From Chrysoperla carnea (taxonomy: Eukaryota; Arthropoda; Insecta; Neuroptera; Chrysopidae), in contig NC_058340.1 of the NCBI RefSeq assembly GCF_905475395.1, forward strand, positions 55,220,181-55,284,180: a DNA stretch of 64,000 nucleotides, in the 5' to 3' direction. Made by a program: the position numbers and the translations under genes. Of the stretch, positions 1-11,409 are shown piece after piece; position 1 is the stretch's first letter; each line of letters begins with the position of its first letter. A model generated the notes under the pieces. That model worked only from the letters and a program-made list of their open reading frames with translations, had not been told where the DNA came from and ran no database searches.

Positions 1-774
1 ATTTTACCTAAAGTGATGCAAACAAAAGTAATTAACAATTTAATTGTTTAAATCGCAGTAACTCGGAAACTATCGATTGTAGCGACAAAATTTGTTGACA
101 AATCTTGTGCAACATCAAAATTTCGATACTCAACAATGACGTCACTTTTAAAGTATTGTTCTCTTTATTTAATTAGAAGTTTTAAACGTACATATTTTGC
201 GTACTAGCGAAAGATTTTCAAAAACCAACTTCACTTTTCTGTCCGTATCCAATTACAATAGTTTATTTATGATATTTATTGCAAAAAAATTAAAATTAAA
301 TAAACTAAAATAACAAATTCTTTTGTAATGATAGAACAAAAAGGAAATGAATAAATTATTTATTGCAGTAAAATGTTTTGTAATCTTATCAAAACACAGC
401 ATGAAATAACAAAAAAAAAACACAACTAACCGTTTTACATATATTTAAATATTATTTGATGCCTGACAGTAGCAGATAGCTTTTTACTATACATCTGAAA
501 AGAAACATAACTTATTTATTAGATAAATAAATATTCATAAATGATAAATGTCACTTAGATTATCGTCAAGGTCATTTTCTGAGGATCGTTTACATATAAA
601 AATAATGTTAAATCATATATTCAGCCAGGTATATGTGACGACGAAAAAGCTTTTCACAACGAGTGATACAAATTATTACCTTTTTATTTTGGAAGCGCAG
701 GAAAATCATCATACATTTAGTTTTAAGATAATTAAACAATCTAGCCATTTAGATTTTACATTATTTATTAAATA
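1..774. other. AT-rich spacer, no gene seen
   Basis: Low-complexity AT-rich sequence with stops in all frames at short intervals. The one open stretch, from 548, runs straight into the transposon end at 775 and has no recognisable protein features. I see no RNA gene or clear repeat here. Confidence 0.6.
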
Positions 775-1226
775 CAGTCAAACTTGGGTAAGTGAGAACT
801 GGATAAGTCAGAAACCTCTATAAGTGAGAGTAATAGCCAGGACCCATCATTTTAAGCTCCCAAAACCTCTATTAGCGAGAAACAGAAACCTCTGTAAAAG
901 AGAGTCGTTTTTCCCTCATGGATCTCCGTAAGTGAGATTGCTACTTATCAATACCTCTATAAGCGATAGTCGAGCTTTATTTATTTATATTATTTAGGGG
1001 ACCTATATGCTACAATAAAAATTCATACATACGTAAAAGATACACACATACAGTAACAAATGACAAAACTGTGACTTGTTATTGCTGCGTACCTCTATAA
1101 GAGAGAAACGTTACCCATGTACCTACCTTTATTAGCGAGAAACTCGGGTTAATTAGAAACTTGAAACTTCTATAAGCGAGAATGAGATTGTGCTCCCTTG
1201 AACTCTCGTTTATCCAGGTTTGACTG
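775..1226. mobile_element. pogo/Tigger-like MITE with TA target duplication
   Basis: A 452-bp non-autonomous DNA transposon. The left end reads CAGTCAAACTTGGGTAAGTG and the right end, read inwards, CAGTCAAACCTGGATAAACG. Both are flanked by TA (773-774 and 1227-1228), as expected for the Tc1/mariner/pogo superfamily. There is no transposase ORF. Inside lie eight imperfect, same-orientation copies of a motif like ACCTCTATAAGCGAGAG, near 814, 865, 888, 923, 953, 1091, 1125 and 1166. These resemble the terminal repeat itself. Assignment to pogo rather than mariner rests on the style of the ends only. Confidence 0.75.
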
Positions 1227-4019
1227 TATCTAGAACAATTCAAAATTCATAAATAGCTAATTGGCTGTACAGACATGATTAACAACACTTCTTTTTTGCC
1301 AACGCAATTTATTAAAAACTATATTATTTGAAGAAAATGAATCATAGGAACTCGCTCCAGATTCTAGAAAAAAAGTTATGAACAGAAATTGATTGATATA
1401 ATCTGTTTTCTGAAACTAGCTGCCATGAAACAAAAAAAGTGACAAAACTTTTGTATGTTACTAATCGAAAACCTAAACTTAAAATTCGATGTTAAACAGT
1501 AAATCTTTTATTTAATGTTTGTACTAGCTTGGTACCCTCCTCCTTCACTGGGTTTAGAAGTAAAGAGTGGTAAAGACCACCGTGTTATAGCCTTCATCTC
1601 GGCAGCTCTCACTTTTCTCGCTTCCTCCATAACACTCGAAATAGGGATAGGGATTGAAAACGTCACAAACAAACAAACAAACAACCTTACTTTCACATTA
1701 TATATTGGGATTTATTTAAATATTGACGATACCTCATGAGAAGTGAATGACTGCAGAGATGCTTAATTATGTAACTTCATAGACTTTAAAAATTTAAGAA
1801 TAAAACCTCGCCTTAACTTGTGGAACTTCACGTTAAATTTAATGATTCTATAACCATAAGTTAATTTTCAAAACCTATTATTTATTTAATTAAACCCTAT
1901 AGACATTTATTTAAATTTTGGTAGAAAAATTAGTTAGTGCCAAATTAATTGATACCCAACGCAACGTGTAATGAAATGATCTGTACTCTTACCTAAAAAT
2001 TAATTGTCATTTTTTCTTTGATAATATTCTCTTTTAATAATAAGTTTCATAATGAAATCTCAGCATAGAGTTGCAAAATATTCCGCTGGATCGAAAAGAT
2101 AGATATATGGTAATTTATAATTATACAAAGGTAGTCTAGCAATCTTTAGATGAAATAGTAGCGGTATTTGCAAATAATATTCATTTTAAATCTATTTTCT
2201 ATAGTGTGATAAAAATCAAACATAAAATAAAAGTGATTTCTTAAAAAATAATAGGGAGTAATTAAATCGTAACGCACGAATTAGTACAAAACTTTAAATT
2301 ATGTATTAAGTAAATCGGTATCTTTTGTAATTTAGTAATTGAATATTCTAAATTTGTACTTATTTCTTAAGATTAATGTTTTACATATTAAATTTAAATT
2401 TCCTATATGATGGGAAAATATGTCCATCTAGTTAGCACTACTAACTTTACAATTATTATATGTTTTAAATGGCTTGATAAAAAATACACATTTTTTATAA
2501 CTACGGATTCTAAATGGATACTAGACGAACTTGGATTCAAAATATTTGAAACTTAATTAGTCTGAAATAACATACTAGTAAAGAAACTTTGATTTATATC
2601 TACTCATTTTACTTGTTAAATTGTATAAGGATCATTTTAATCGATAAGTTGGAAAATCTAATATTTAATAAAATATTTTCAAACAAAAATGTTGAGCTCA
2701 AATCAGATATAGGAGGACATCTTTTAATCACCTCGAATTTGACCTACTGATTTTGGTAAGCTACTTCTGCTTAACAAAAAAGCGAACATCTTTTGTTCGA
2801 AACATTTTTCCATAAATCGAATAGATTACGTAAAAATTGAATCTGTCTTTACATGAACATCTTTATTCAATTTCTGATACTACTACCTAGAGTTGGGAAC
2901 TTAGAAAACTATAATTCCGGGAGATTTTGAAATATATTCAATAATTATGCGGGCCATGTAATTATTAGCCAGGACAAAAAATTATGATCAACTTTATTAT
3001 TTCGGGTATTTTCGATCTTAAGCCGAAGTTTAGAAATTTAAAGCAGATAATGTACACAAGTACTGATAGACTACTAAAAGATAGTCTAGTATTTAAGAAG
3101 CTGTGTACAGATAACATTTTTTTTTTTAAAGTCTTTAAAAAATGAGGGAATAAATCGGAAATAGTTAAGTTTGAGACAAATGCCGTGCCGCACTACCTTT
3201 CTGTGGGATGCGATAAAATGATCTGAATTTCGGGATGCCACCTAAAAGTCGGTACGGTTGGTATTCCGTCTAGTCTCAAAGAGATAAAGTGAACCATAGA
3301 CCAAGGGAGTTAGTATTTCTAAAAAACAAACAGAGTTTGTTGAATTTTTTCGCTTCGGACTATTAATATCATTAACTTTATATCAAATTTCTCTGTTTTA
3401 GCATTGAATTTCTGCCGCAAGTATATTTTTGATTGTCGAAATACAGTTTCAAAGAAAATATATTTTTTTTATAAGAAACAACTTTCTACTTTAAAGTTTT
3501 CTTCTTTTTCTAATCAGTATTTAAACTAGCCTTCGCCAAATTTTATACCGTTAAAAACTCACAATTTTATCCGCTTCGTTTATTTAAAAAGTGCTTGTAG
3601 TTGCAATTTTTTAATGCTAAACCTAAAAAGAAAATTTTTCACATATGAAGATAAAAGGTAATTTTATATTTTATAATTTTAATGGTTAATATTTTTTTTA
3701 AAAAGTCTTTTTGGTTTGAATGAAAAAAAGCAAACGATCTGAAGTTTTTACGATAAACAAAAAATTTTTTACGAAGGCTGTACTATTTTCATAAGAAATG
3801 ATTTCCAATATCGAATGGTTTCAAATAAGTCTGCTTGCCTACCGAAAAAACTTTGGATCGATTTTTAAACCTTTTCATTGAAGAAAGGGAGAGTAATAAA
3901 AACTAGGTTTTTATGGGTTAATTTTTTATTTAAATTTCTATTCTAATTTTATTTTTTTTATTATCTCTAATTTTTATCTAACTATTTCTGGATTTGTTAA
4001 AGTATCTTAGTTGGATATC
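1227..4019. other. Intergenic AT-rich sequence, no gene seen
   Basis: No supported gene. A locally GC-richer patch at about 1515-1690 is open for 60-75 codons on both strands and ends in an (ACAA)n run near 1668-1683. It looks like an old repeat fragment, not an exon. A piece like the widespread 'caaacaaaagttgtttat' repeat occurs near 2780-2810. The rest is AT-rich with homopolymer runs. Confidence 0.5.
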
Positions 4020-4207
4020 TATACTTGAGTTATTTTACAGAGGCCAACCTTGGGAACTTCAAAGTGTGTTTTCGAGCTTAATTGATTCGAAATATAATTT
4101 TGTTAAATAAAAAGTTATTTTAAAGCAGAATTAATAGATCAATTAAGCTGTGTGCTTTAAAACCGTACTTTTTTTTTTCATGGCCTCTGTAAAATTACTG
4201 AAGTATA
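4020..4207. mobile_element. Short TIR element, family M1, copy A
   Basis: A 188-bp element bounded by inverted repeats that begin TATACTTGAG and continue into a shared 'acagaggcca' tract on each side. The interior (ttcgag...ttaattgattcga) matches the element at 51283-51511 inside a CLN3 intron in the same orientation, so this is a dispersed MITE family. No coding capacity. Confidence 0.65.
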
Positions 4208-4720
4208 GTAAAAAAAAAGAAGCAATTCTATAAAAACTTTCAACATCATTTTGAAACTAATGTTCTGAGAATCTTTAACTGTTTGCAAAATTTACTTACA
4301 GAAAAATAATTTGTTTCTACACTCCATTAACAACAATAAATTATTCTGCACATAATAATTCAACAACAAAAAAAAGTTTTTTGTAATAACCTACCTACTG
4401 CATTTACAAAAGTATCCGGAAATTAAATATTTATAAATAAAAAAAAATGCATTTTAAAATCGAATAACATGTATTATTTTATTATTATAACTTCTCTTAT
4501 AAAATTACTTACTTACTTTCTTTGGTAGTTTTTGGAATATAAAATTAATATTTAAAAAAAAAAATTATAATTTTATATTAATGCAAATTGTGAATATTTT
4601 AATTAAATTTTAATATTTATCTTGTGCAGCAAAAAATTTACTTCTAATATTAAAAAAATTAATAATAATAATTTGCAAATAGTAAAATAGTAATAAAAAA
4701 ATATTTTTATGTTTGATATA
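4208..4720. other. AT-rich spacer
   Basis: Very AT-rich sequence with long A and T runs. No gene, RNA or repeat recognised. Confidence 0.6.
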
Positions 4721-5186
4721 TCTTAATATATATATTTCTTGTGTGCGTGTGTATGTAATTGAACTCCTCCTAGACGGCTGGACCGATTTTGATGAAATTT
4801 TTTGTGTGTGTTCGTGGAGATTCGAGAATGGTTTAGATTTACAATTTGGTCCAGTACAACTGTTTTTGAGGGCTCCGTACCAAAAAAATGAAATTTCATT
4901 AAATGGTGGGAGCGCATATAAATCATATCACATTATGTATACTATGTGTACTATGTATTTTTAATAGTATTCAGGTATTGTCAATAGGCATTTATTAGAG
5001 CCATATGCGAGCGCAGCGAGCTCTACTATCAAAGGTCAGGCCAAAAGTCGAAGGTCAGGCCACTCCAATAAATAGGAGTTAAATTGGGGTTTAGCGGGAT
5101 GGGTTTAGCGGACAGGCTAAACGTAGTATAGGTATTCATGAATTGGAGTTACGTTTTTACGAGACAACGTCCGTCGGGGCCGCTAG
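4721..5186 (+). mobile_element. Non-autonomous Helitron
   Basis: A 466-bp element with Helitron hallmarks: the 5' end starts TC (TCTTAATATATATATTTC), the 3' end is CTAG followed by host T (5183-5187), insertion is between A and T, and there is no target duplication or TIR. The 5' section, including 'gacggctggaccgatttt', and the 3' section 'acaacgtccgtcgggg' match, from memory, a Helitron type common in insects. The GC-rich 3' tract just before CTAG fits the expected terminal hairpin. Open frames inside are short and on both strands, so no Rep/helicase is encoded. Confidence 0.78.
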
Positions 5187-6217
5187 TATACATATATTAA
5201 TTTTAAATGAAATTTCTTAGCAAAAAAATTCAAAGAAGGAAAATATGTCCAAATTATTAAAAAAAACTCGTGGGATCCATCACTAAAGTCATATTTCTCC
5301 CCTCATTGTATATTATTTATTAAAAGATACTTTTTATTGAAATGGGATTTCCCATTTCTTTTCAAGTTTTTGAGAACTTGCAATATCTAAACTGCATGGA
5401 TGCGCCTAGACCTGCAGGCGTGGGCGAGTTATTTTAAGTAGAAGTCACCATTGTTATAACTTTATTTTGTGTTTCTTTATTCAAGTCCAGATTGCTCATA
5501 GAGGTGGAAGCGAGACGGGTATACGACTCTTCTACCTATCTCAGTTTCTTTTATAGTAATGACATGGGTAGAAAAAAAAACTGGTCTCTTTTGTCTTACT
5601 CGTATTTTTGGTTGTCACTGTCTTACTCGTATTTTAGATACGAAAGTATGAGGGACTTCTCTAAGCCATGTTTGCCCATGCCTGGCCTAGACAACCCTAC
5701 ATACTGAATTTCAGTTGAACAAAAGGAAGATGCTAGTGGGATGCCTTTTTGTAGCAGGAAAAAAGTAAATATCAGATATCTCCAAAAGTCCATAAGTTGT
5801 GTTCTGGTAGGTTGACCTTCGATACGAATAAGTCTATATTGTCGGAGAATAATATAACTACAGAGAAAATAAGAAAGCAATAAGTGACATAATTAACTGT
5901 TTGAATATCGTGCATATACTTGGGTGTCATTGTTTGACCATGTTTGTCAATCTCTTCGACACTTGCTTTCCTAACATTTTTTCAAATATTTTATTGCCAA
6001 AAGGTTTCAAACAATCTAAAGGGCAGACAAAAATAATCACAGTAATTTCGCTTCATTATAGACTAACGGTTATTCAAGAGAACAAATTAAAAAATTATTC
6101 TATTTGTATTGTAGAAGCGCGCTTCCACGCATTTCCACTTATTATCAGCAAAAAAAAGCTTAAATTAGATTTCAAATACAAACAAGTAAAATAAAAACTT
6201 GCCTGAGTTAATTGTTG
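5187..6217. other. Intergenic sequence, no gene seen
   Basis: Open stretches of 70-97 codons at 5492-5707, 5623-5880 and 5901-6194 overlap on opposite strands. They have no recognisable domain and no splice or start context that favours any of them. No repeat assigned. Confidence 0.5.
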
Positions 6218-6387
6218 AAATACCTTGTATAGATTATGAATAGCAGTGCTTGAAATTGGATAGACAAGCGGAAATGGACTAATTAGTTGATTTTTAAACA
6301 ACTATACCAAAATTTTGTTTATACCATCAATATTTCATTACAAACTTGAGACTTAACTTAATATACCTTCATCTATACAGGGTATAA
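6218..6387 (+). repeat. Dispersed repeat F1, internally deleted copy
   Basis: Starts ATACCTTGTATAGA and ends with the inverse, TCTATACAGGGTAT, matching the ends of the longer copy at 10903-11409. It keeps the 'aaatggactaattag', 'ataccaaaattttg' and 'attacaaacttg' blocks of the family but lacks the middle. Other copies: 16579-16830 (inverted), 24690-24890, 30490-30780, 37250-37810. Confidence 0.6.
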
Positions 6388-6460
6388 ATAGGCACATTTA
6401 AATGGATTGTTTATTTGATAGAATCCGAGTATTTTTGCGGAATTTTCTAAATCGTATTTC

Positions 6461-7007
6461 CAGTGGCGGATTTAGGCTTGATGCCGCCCTAGGCTCGGTT
6501 TGATATGCCGCCCTTTCGCCCACCATTAAAATGGTTTTAAAAAATTTTCGAAAGTAGAATTTTCTGTTATTTGTTGAGAATTTTTTACAAGACAATTTTT
6601 TTCAATAGCATATCTTTTATAGTTTTGGAGAAAATGGACACCAAAATATTGTCCTAATTTGCTCCCTTGCGGTTAAACAATGATATTTACGAAAAAATGT
6701 TCCAAACAAAAGTTGTTTATTTTTATTTAAATAAAATTTATACTTTTGTTTAAAAATTGAAAAACATTGATGAATATTAGTATTTTTCGATAAAGACTAA
6801 TATTGATAAAATCCAATTGATCTATTAAAAAATTAACATTGCAGAAAATTAAGAAGTAAGTAAATCATTAGATTATTCAACTTTTATTGAAAAAATTCTC
6901 ATTGCCCCTGAACGAATTCGCTTTTGAAATTTTCGATAATATGCCGCCCCTAAAATTGTGCCGCCCAAAGCCCAGGTCTCACTGACCTAAGCCTAAATCC
7001 AGCACTG
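6461..7007. mobile_element. hAT-type MITE with 8-bp target duplication
   Basis: A 547-bp non-autonomous element. Ends read inwards are CAGTGGCGGATTTAGGCTT (left) and CAGTGCTGGATTTAGGCTT (right, complement). It is flanked by an exact 8-bp direct repeat CGTATTTC at 6453-6460 and 7008-7015. Eight-base duplications and CAGTG-type ends point to the hAT superfamily. The interior has no transposase and includes a tract (about 6640-6730) shared with repeat F1. Related ends occur at 9120-9305, 57747-58347 and 63060-63986. Confidence 0.88.
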
Positions 7008-7015
7008 CGTATTTC

Positions 7016-8562
7016 TAGATTGAATTAATTACAAATATATTTGTAAAATATATTTAGTATCGAATGAATGAATATGTCATTTATAATACTCAGGTAAGAT
7101 ACCTAGCGTTCGTAAACTTTTATCAAAACTATTCTACTGTTACGCACAACAGTACCTTAGTCATTACACTACGTTCGATTCTGATTTGACCGCTTTTTGT
7201 AAATAAATGTCTAATTAAGAATCAAGAAACTATGAATTAAATGAAAGTAAGTTACAATAAAATTACTCTACCTAACTATAAAAAAAAATATGATTATAGG
7301 ATTCACTTTTTTTCGATGACATACAAAATTGACAGACTATAGCAAAAAGAAATTAATTATCAAAGGAGGATAAATTACTATTATCATTATTTATAAAAAA
7401 AGTGAAAAATAACCATAATTTTGTATGTTTTTATAAATGTTTATACATTACATGTCTAGTTGGAATTTTTTTTTCTTTGTACATGTCTACTCACACGGTA
7501 GCCTTATAATTTTCACTTCCACGAAACTTTACTAAAAATGATGCTCGGAGAACTCTCGCCTTCGACTTTGTAATTTATAAGAAACGCTCTATGTAGTCTT
7601 CGAATTTTGAAAACCAAGGCAGATATTGAAAAACTTTATTCTTATTTTTCGTCTACATTCATGAAGTTATAACAAAATTCATCATTAAAGTTGAAAATAA
7701 GGCACAAATAATTTTAACCATAAGTCTAAACTTTCCTTGGCGCTCAAACTTCCTTAACGACGTTCCCAAAAATGAATGTATGAAAATAGGAGTGTAGGAG
7801 CGAAATACTTTGATTGAGTTTTATTACATTAAAGAAGGGTCCCATCCAATGAATAATGCTGGGCCATTAACGTGTGGATTCATACAGTTTTCATATTAAC
7901 GTGTGAACAGACACAACAAAAAATAAACTTTTTTTTAATATTTTGATTAGAGAAATACTTATTTTAACCTTGTTTTAATGACAAATAAATACTATACTAT
8001 ATTATATTATAACAGGGTAAGATGTAGTACCAAGACTACAATTCACCTTAGTTCTCTAATTTTTCAGCAGATAGCATACTGTCTATAAAATGACAATTAT
8101 ATGAAGACAAATCTTTGTTACTAGAAAGTAAACAATATTCATATACAATTGTTTTCAAGTAAAGTGGACATAACAGTTTTTAATGTTTCAAAGTACAAAA
8201 TTTTCCTTTTACTGTTCATTTATTTGAAGTTGTCTTTTGTGGTTTTATAACATTCTACGTAAATAGTTGGTAATTTATAATTGGTGGATGTTTTGCTATG
8301 CCACATTTCAATTTTAATCATAACGACAAATGTTAAGAAGATAAAGTTTGAAAAGACGCATCCTGATTTACCTCGGATCAAGCAACTTGTTGTACCATAG
8401 ATACATGATAATAAATACACACTCAATTTTACGATTACAAAATCGCCAAGATAAAAGAAGCCAGGAGGTATTATGGATGTAATATTTGAATCGAGAGGGT
8501 CACGTAAAGGTAATATTCTGAGTATCAGTCGTTAATGGTGGTTTTCAATAGGGATCTCCATA
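7016..8562. other. Intergenic sequence, no gene seen
   Basis: AT-rich spacer. The open stretch at 8220-8426 (minus) has no recognisable features. Nothing else can be assigned. Confidence 0.5.
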
Positions 8563-8640
8563 ATGCAGTTTTCAATCGAACAAAGAGTGTTTATTCTTGA
8601 AAATTATTTGGAATATTATCATGAATCATTTATAACATTC
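8563..8640 (+). pseudogene. Possible transposase N-terminal relic
   Basis: The plus strand from the ATG at 8563 reads MQFSIEQRVFILENYLEYYH and then degenerates within about 25 codons. The '(S/T)xEQRVFIxE(N/H)Y' pattern resembles the helix-turn-helix start of insect mariner-like transposase proteins (the DUF4817-type N-terminus), as I recall that family. No downstream catalytic region is visible. An open stretch at 8744-8992 (IKVGKKKYHKPRIIKIPG...) lies just after and could be unrelated. The match is short, so this is tentative. Confidence 0.35.
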
Positions 8641-9111
8641 ACGGTAACATATACACAAACATCACACTAAATGAACTAGCAAAAATTTTGCTATAAATGT
8701 TGAAAAGTGCTAGCTTGCGTATCGAACTCCTGTGAATTATTGAATGCCCAATACGTTTTTATTCACAGTATTCTGTATTTACTACTTTAATGACCACTCT
8801 GTAATTTCTCCTTGTTCTCCTATGGTAGGTTACCATGTTTGGTTTAGCAAAATAAAAGTTGGAAAAAAGAAATATCATAAACCTCGAATAATAAAAATAC
8901 CAGGTGAAGCAGTGACTAGACGCTTAGAGAAGAAAATGCCTGTAAAAGAAACTTATAAGGCTTTCCTTGTTTCAATCACATACCTAGTGTGATGGTGTTT
9001 CTTATAGCGAACTGTCAAGATTACATGTCAAAGAAAACACCTTCAGACAAAATCGGTGTGGGTGATTCTAGGTACATTAGAATTTGTTCCATCGTACTTA
9101 TAATATTTTAC
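8641..9111. other. Spacer with an unassigned open stretch
   Basis: Contains an 82-codon open stretch (8744-8992, plus). Its second half is rich in basic residues, but it matches no family I recognise. It lies between a transposase-like relic and a hAT MITE, so a decayed transposon origin is more likely than a host gene. Confidence 0.35.
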
Positions 9112-9119
9112 TATGAATC

Positions 9120-9305
9120 CAGTGGCGGATTTAAGGAAAAAGGCCCAGTAGGGTAAATCTATAAATGGGGACGTTTTTTAGTGCTCCCTTGTCGTGTACT
9201 TTTATACAAATTCGTCTTTTACCGTGAAGCCCCCTTGAGGTGCCTTATGTCGAGGGTCCAGTGGGCAATTGTTCCTTTGCCACTCCTTCCTTAAATCCAC
9301 CACTA
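9120..9305. mobile_element. Very short hAT-type MITE with exact 8-bp duplication
   Basis: A 186-bp element with ends CAGTGGCGGATTTAAGG and, on the right, CCTTAAATCCACCACTA, an inverted repeat with two differences. Flanked by TATGAATC at 9112-9119 and 9306-9313, an exact 8-bp duplication. Non-coding. The intact duplication suggests a fairly recent insertion. Its ends match those of the 547-bp element at 6461 but the interiors differ. Confidence 0.88.
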
Positions 9306-9313
9306 TATGAATC

Positions 9314-9780
9314 ACATCTCATGCACCATGTTTCACACGTTAGTATCGATAGTTGTCTAAGTTGAATAATAATGTTATAAACACATAAGAGACAATTTCC
9401 ATTATGATATATTTAAAAATAGATATATTTTTAAAATACATAAACATATTTTGTGATTCTAGGCACTACACCTTTCCCGATAGATAGACAATGTATAGAT
9501 TATATTCAGTGTAGTGCGTCGTAAATACTCGTATTTCATTATCACATGATGAAATCATAGATTAAATGCTTATGCGTATTTCATTTAAATAAATTGCATT
9601 TTATTATTGATAACATAATAATAATTAACTTTATTCACCACATATTGTATCAATAATAAATTCCTTATTTTATTTTAAACATATTTAATTATTTATTACT
9701 GTTGGTGAATGTTGATTAAAAAAATATCTGATCATCAAATCATTATATCGGGTGTCTACGAAATTATTTTATATACAGAA
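9314..9780. other. AT-rich spacer
   Basis: No gene or repeat recognised. Contains runs of ATAATAATAA-type sequence around 9610-9670. Confidence 0.55.
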
Positions 9781-9784
9781 TCAA

Positions 9785-9880
9785 GCTGCCTGGATTCGAA
9801 CCCGCAACCTACGTCTAGGTCATTGAACAGGTAAAGGTGGTGGCGCTATTACTAGCACGGTCACTTAGCCGGTTAAGAAA
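9785..9880 (-). repeat. tRNA-derived SINE-like sequence
   Basis: On the minus strand there is a perfect RNA polymerase III B box (GGTTCGAATCC, complement of 9792-9802) and, upstream of it, an A-box-like CCGGCTAAGTGACC (complement of 9859-9872). The A-to-B distance is longer than in a normal tRNA and the sequence does not fold as a cloverleaf by eye. A SINE head or tRNA pseudogene is therefore more likely than a working tRNA. The 3' body and tail are not delimited. Confidence 0.55.
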
Positions 9881-10902
9881 AATAATTATAAATTTGGCAA
9901 TTAATTGCCGCCGTTAAGTTTCCATAGACACTCACCTACTTCTGTCATGTATCATCACGCTAAGCAACAGTCATTTCTCCCCCCTTTTGACTACTTTATT
10001 GGTTTTTTTAAATGATGTCATAGGCTAATTAAGTTGAAATGAAAAGTATGAATGATTTATTGAAATAAATACCACGATACTTGAAATAAAATTGTATATT
10101 AAGAAATTTTATTTAAAATATATAATTAAAAAACATACAACAGACTTATACTTCGCTAAATGTCGAAATTTCAATTACAACGCAATCATCGTCAGTAGCT
10201 AAATTTATTGTATAACTTAACAAAAAATTATTATACTCATATCAATAATTATTTTGGACTTTTTAGTGCAATAAAAGCTTGTCCTTTAAAAGTAGTTTCT
10301 TATTTATTATTTAAAAATGGTGGAAGCGATGGGAAAATAGGGTCATCCCTACCATAAAAATGCTATGGCATCCGATTTACATATGTTATTCGTATTTCTT
10401 CTCAGTAAACCCTTTCATTTGAAAATCTCAATCGGTTGAGTGTAAATGCTTTAAAAAACATATGCAAGATTTAACCGAAACATAAAATTGCAAATTAAAA
10501 AATAGCTTGTAAAATGAAATAACCAATAATTTATATTTACTATTCCGAATACCATTAATCATATTACTTATTATCTATGATTGAAATTGATCTTTTACAG
10601 TTCTTCAATTTAATAAAAAACACAATTACACAATAAGAAGAATTATGCTTTTTCAAGAAATTTATAGAAAGTGAAAATAATTTAATATTTTATCCAATTT
10701 ATTAAAAAACAATGTAAGTAATTGTTTAAAAATATTATTGTTCCACGTATAATTGATACCCAATTATAGTAGATATAATATTTTTCGATGGATTTTTTGT
10801 TAAATTAGATGATATGTGCACGTGGAGTGACATTAAGTCTATCAAATACTATTTATAAACAAACCGAGTGAAAACAAACAACTGACTGAGTTAACTGTTG
10901 AA
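9881..10902. other. Intergenic AT-rich sequence, no gene seen
   Basis: No long open frame on either strand and no repeat with clear ends. Confidence 0.55.
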
Positions 10903-11409
10903 ATACCATGTATAGACAGTGTTGATTACTCTATCACATTACACATACATACAAGTCGCACATACATAACTGATAATCCCATATTAATAAATACTATAAA
11001 TTTGGCATCCAATGTGTGCCCTCATGAATAAACAGTGATGTTTACAAAAAAATGTTTCAAACAAAAGTTGTTTATTTTTGTTATAAGGAACATTGTTTAC
11101 ATTGTAACTTTTGTTCTACCTCTAACGGTTAACAAGATGGGTCCTACGGACTCAAGAACCAATTGACCTATGTTGCTCATTTACAAACTCGACTTTTTAC
11201 GTCCTGAGTGCGCTATTTCAGCTTGATACCTTTTTTCGTTTTTGAGTTATCGTGTTCACAAACGGACGAACAACCGAAAATGAACTAATTATATGATTCT
11301 ATGAACACCTATTATACCAAAATTTACTTTCGCAGCATCAATATTTTTAAGCGTTACAAACTTGTCACTAAACTGAATGAACTATGTATATTTCATATAT
11401 ACATGGTAT
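10903..11409 (+). repeat. Dispersed repeat F1, longest copy
   Basis: Bounded by the 12-base inverted sequences ATACCATGTATA (10903-10914) and TATACATGGTAT (11398-11409). Diagnostic internal blocks are 'caaacaaaagttgttta', 'gacctatgttgctcattta', 'tttacgtcctgag', 'gagttatcgtgttcaca' and 'tatatacatggtata'. At least five other copies of varying length lie in this window. No coding frame, so a non-autonomous DNA element is the simplest reading. I cannot name its superfamily. Confidence 0.65.

Noticed and set aside
1508..1739. Overlapping 62- and 74-codon ORFs on both strands in a GC-richer patch
   Set aside because: No domain, ends in an (ACAA)n run, and both strands are open, so it looks like a repeat fragment.
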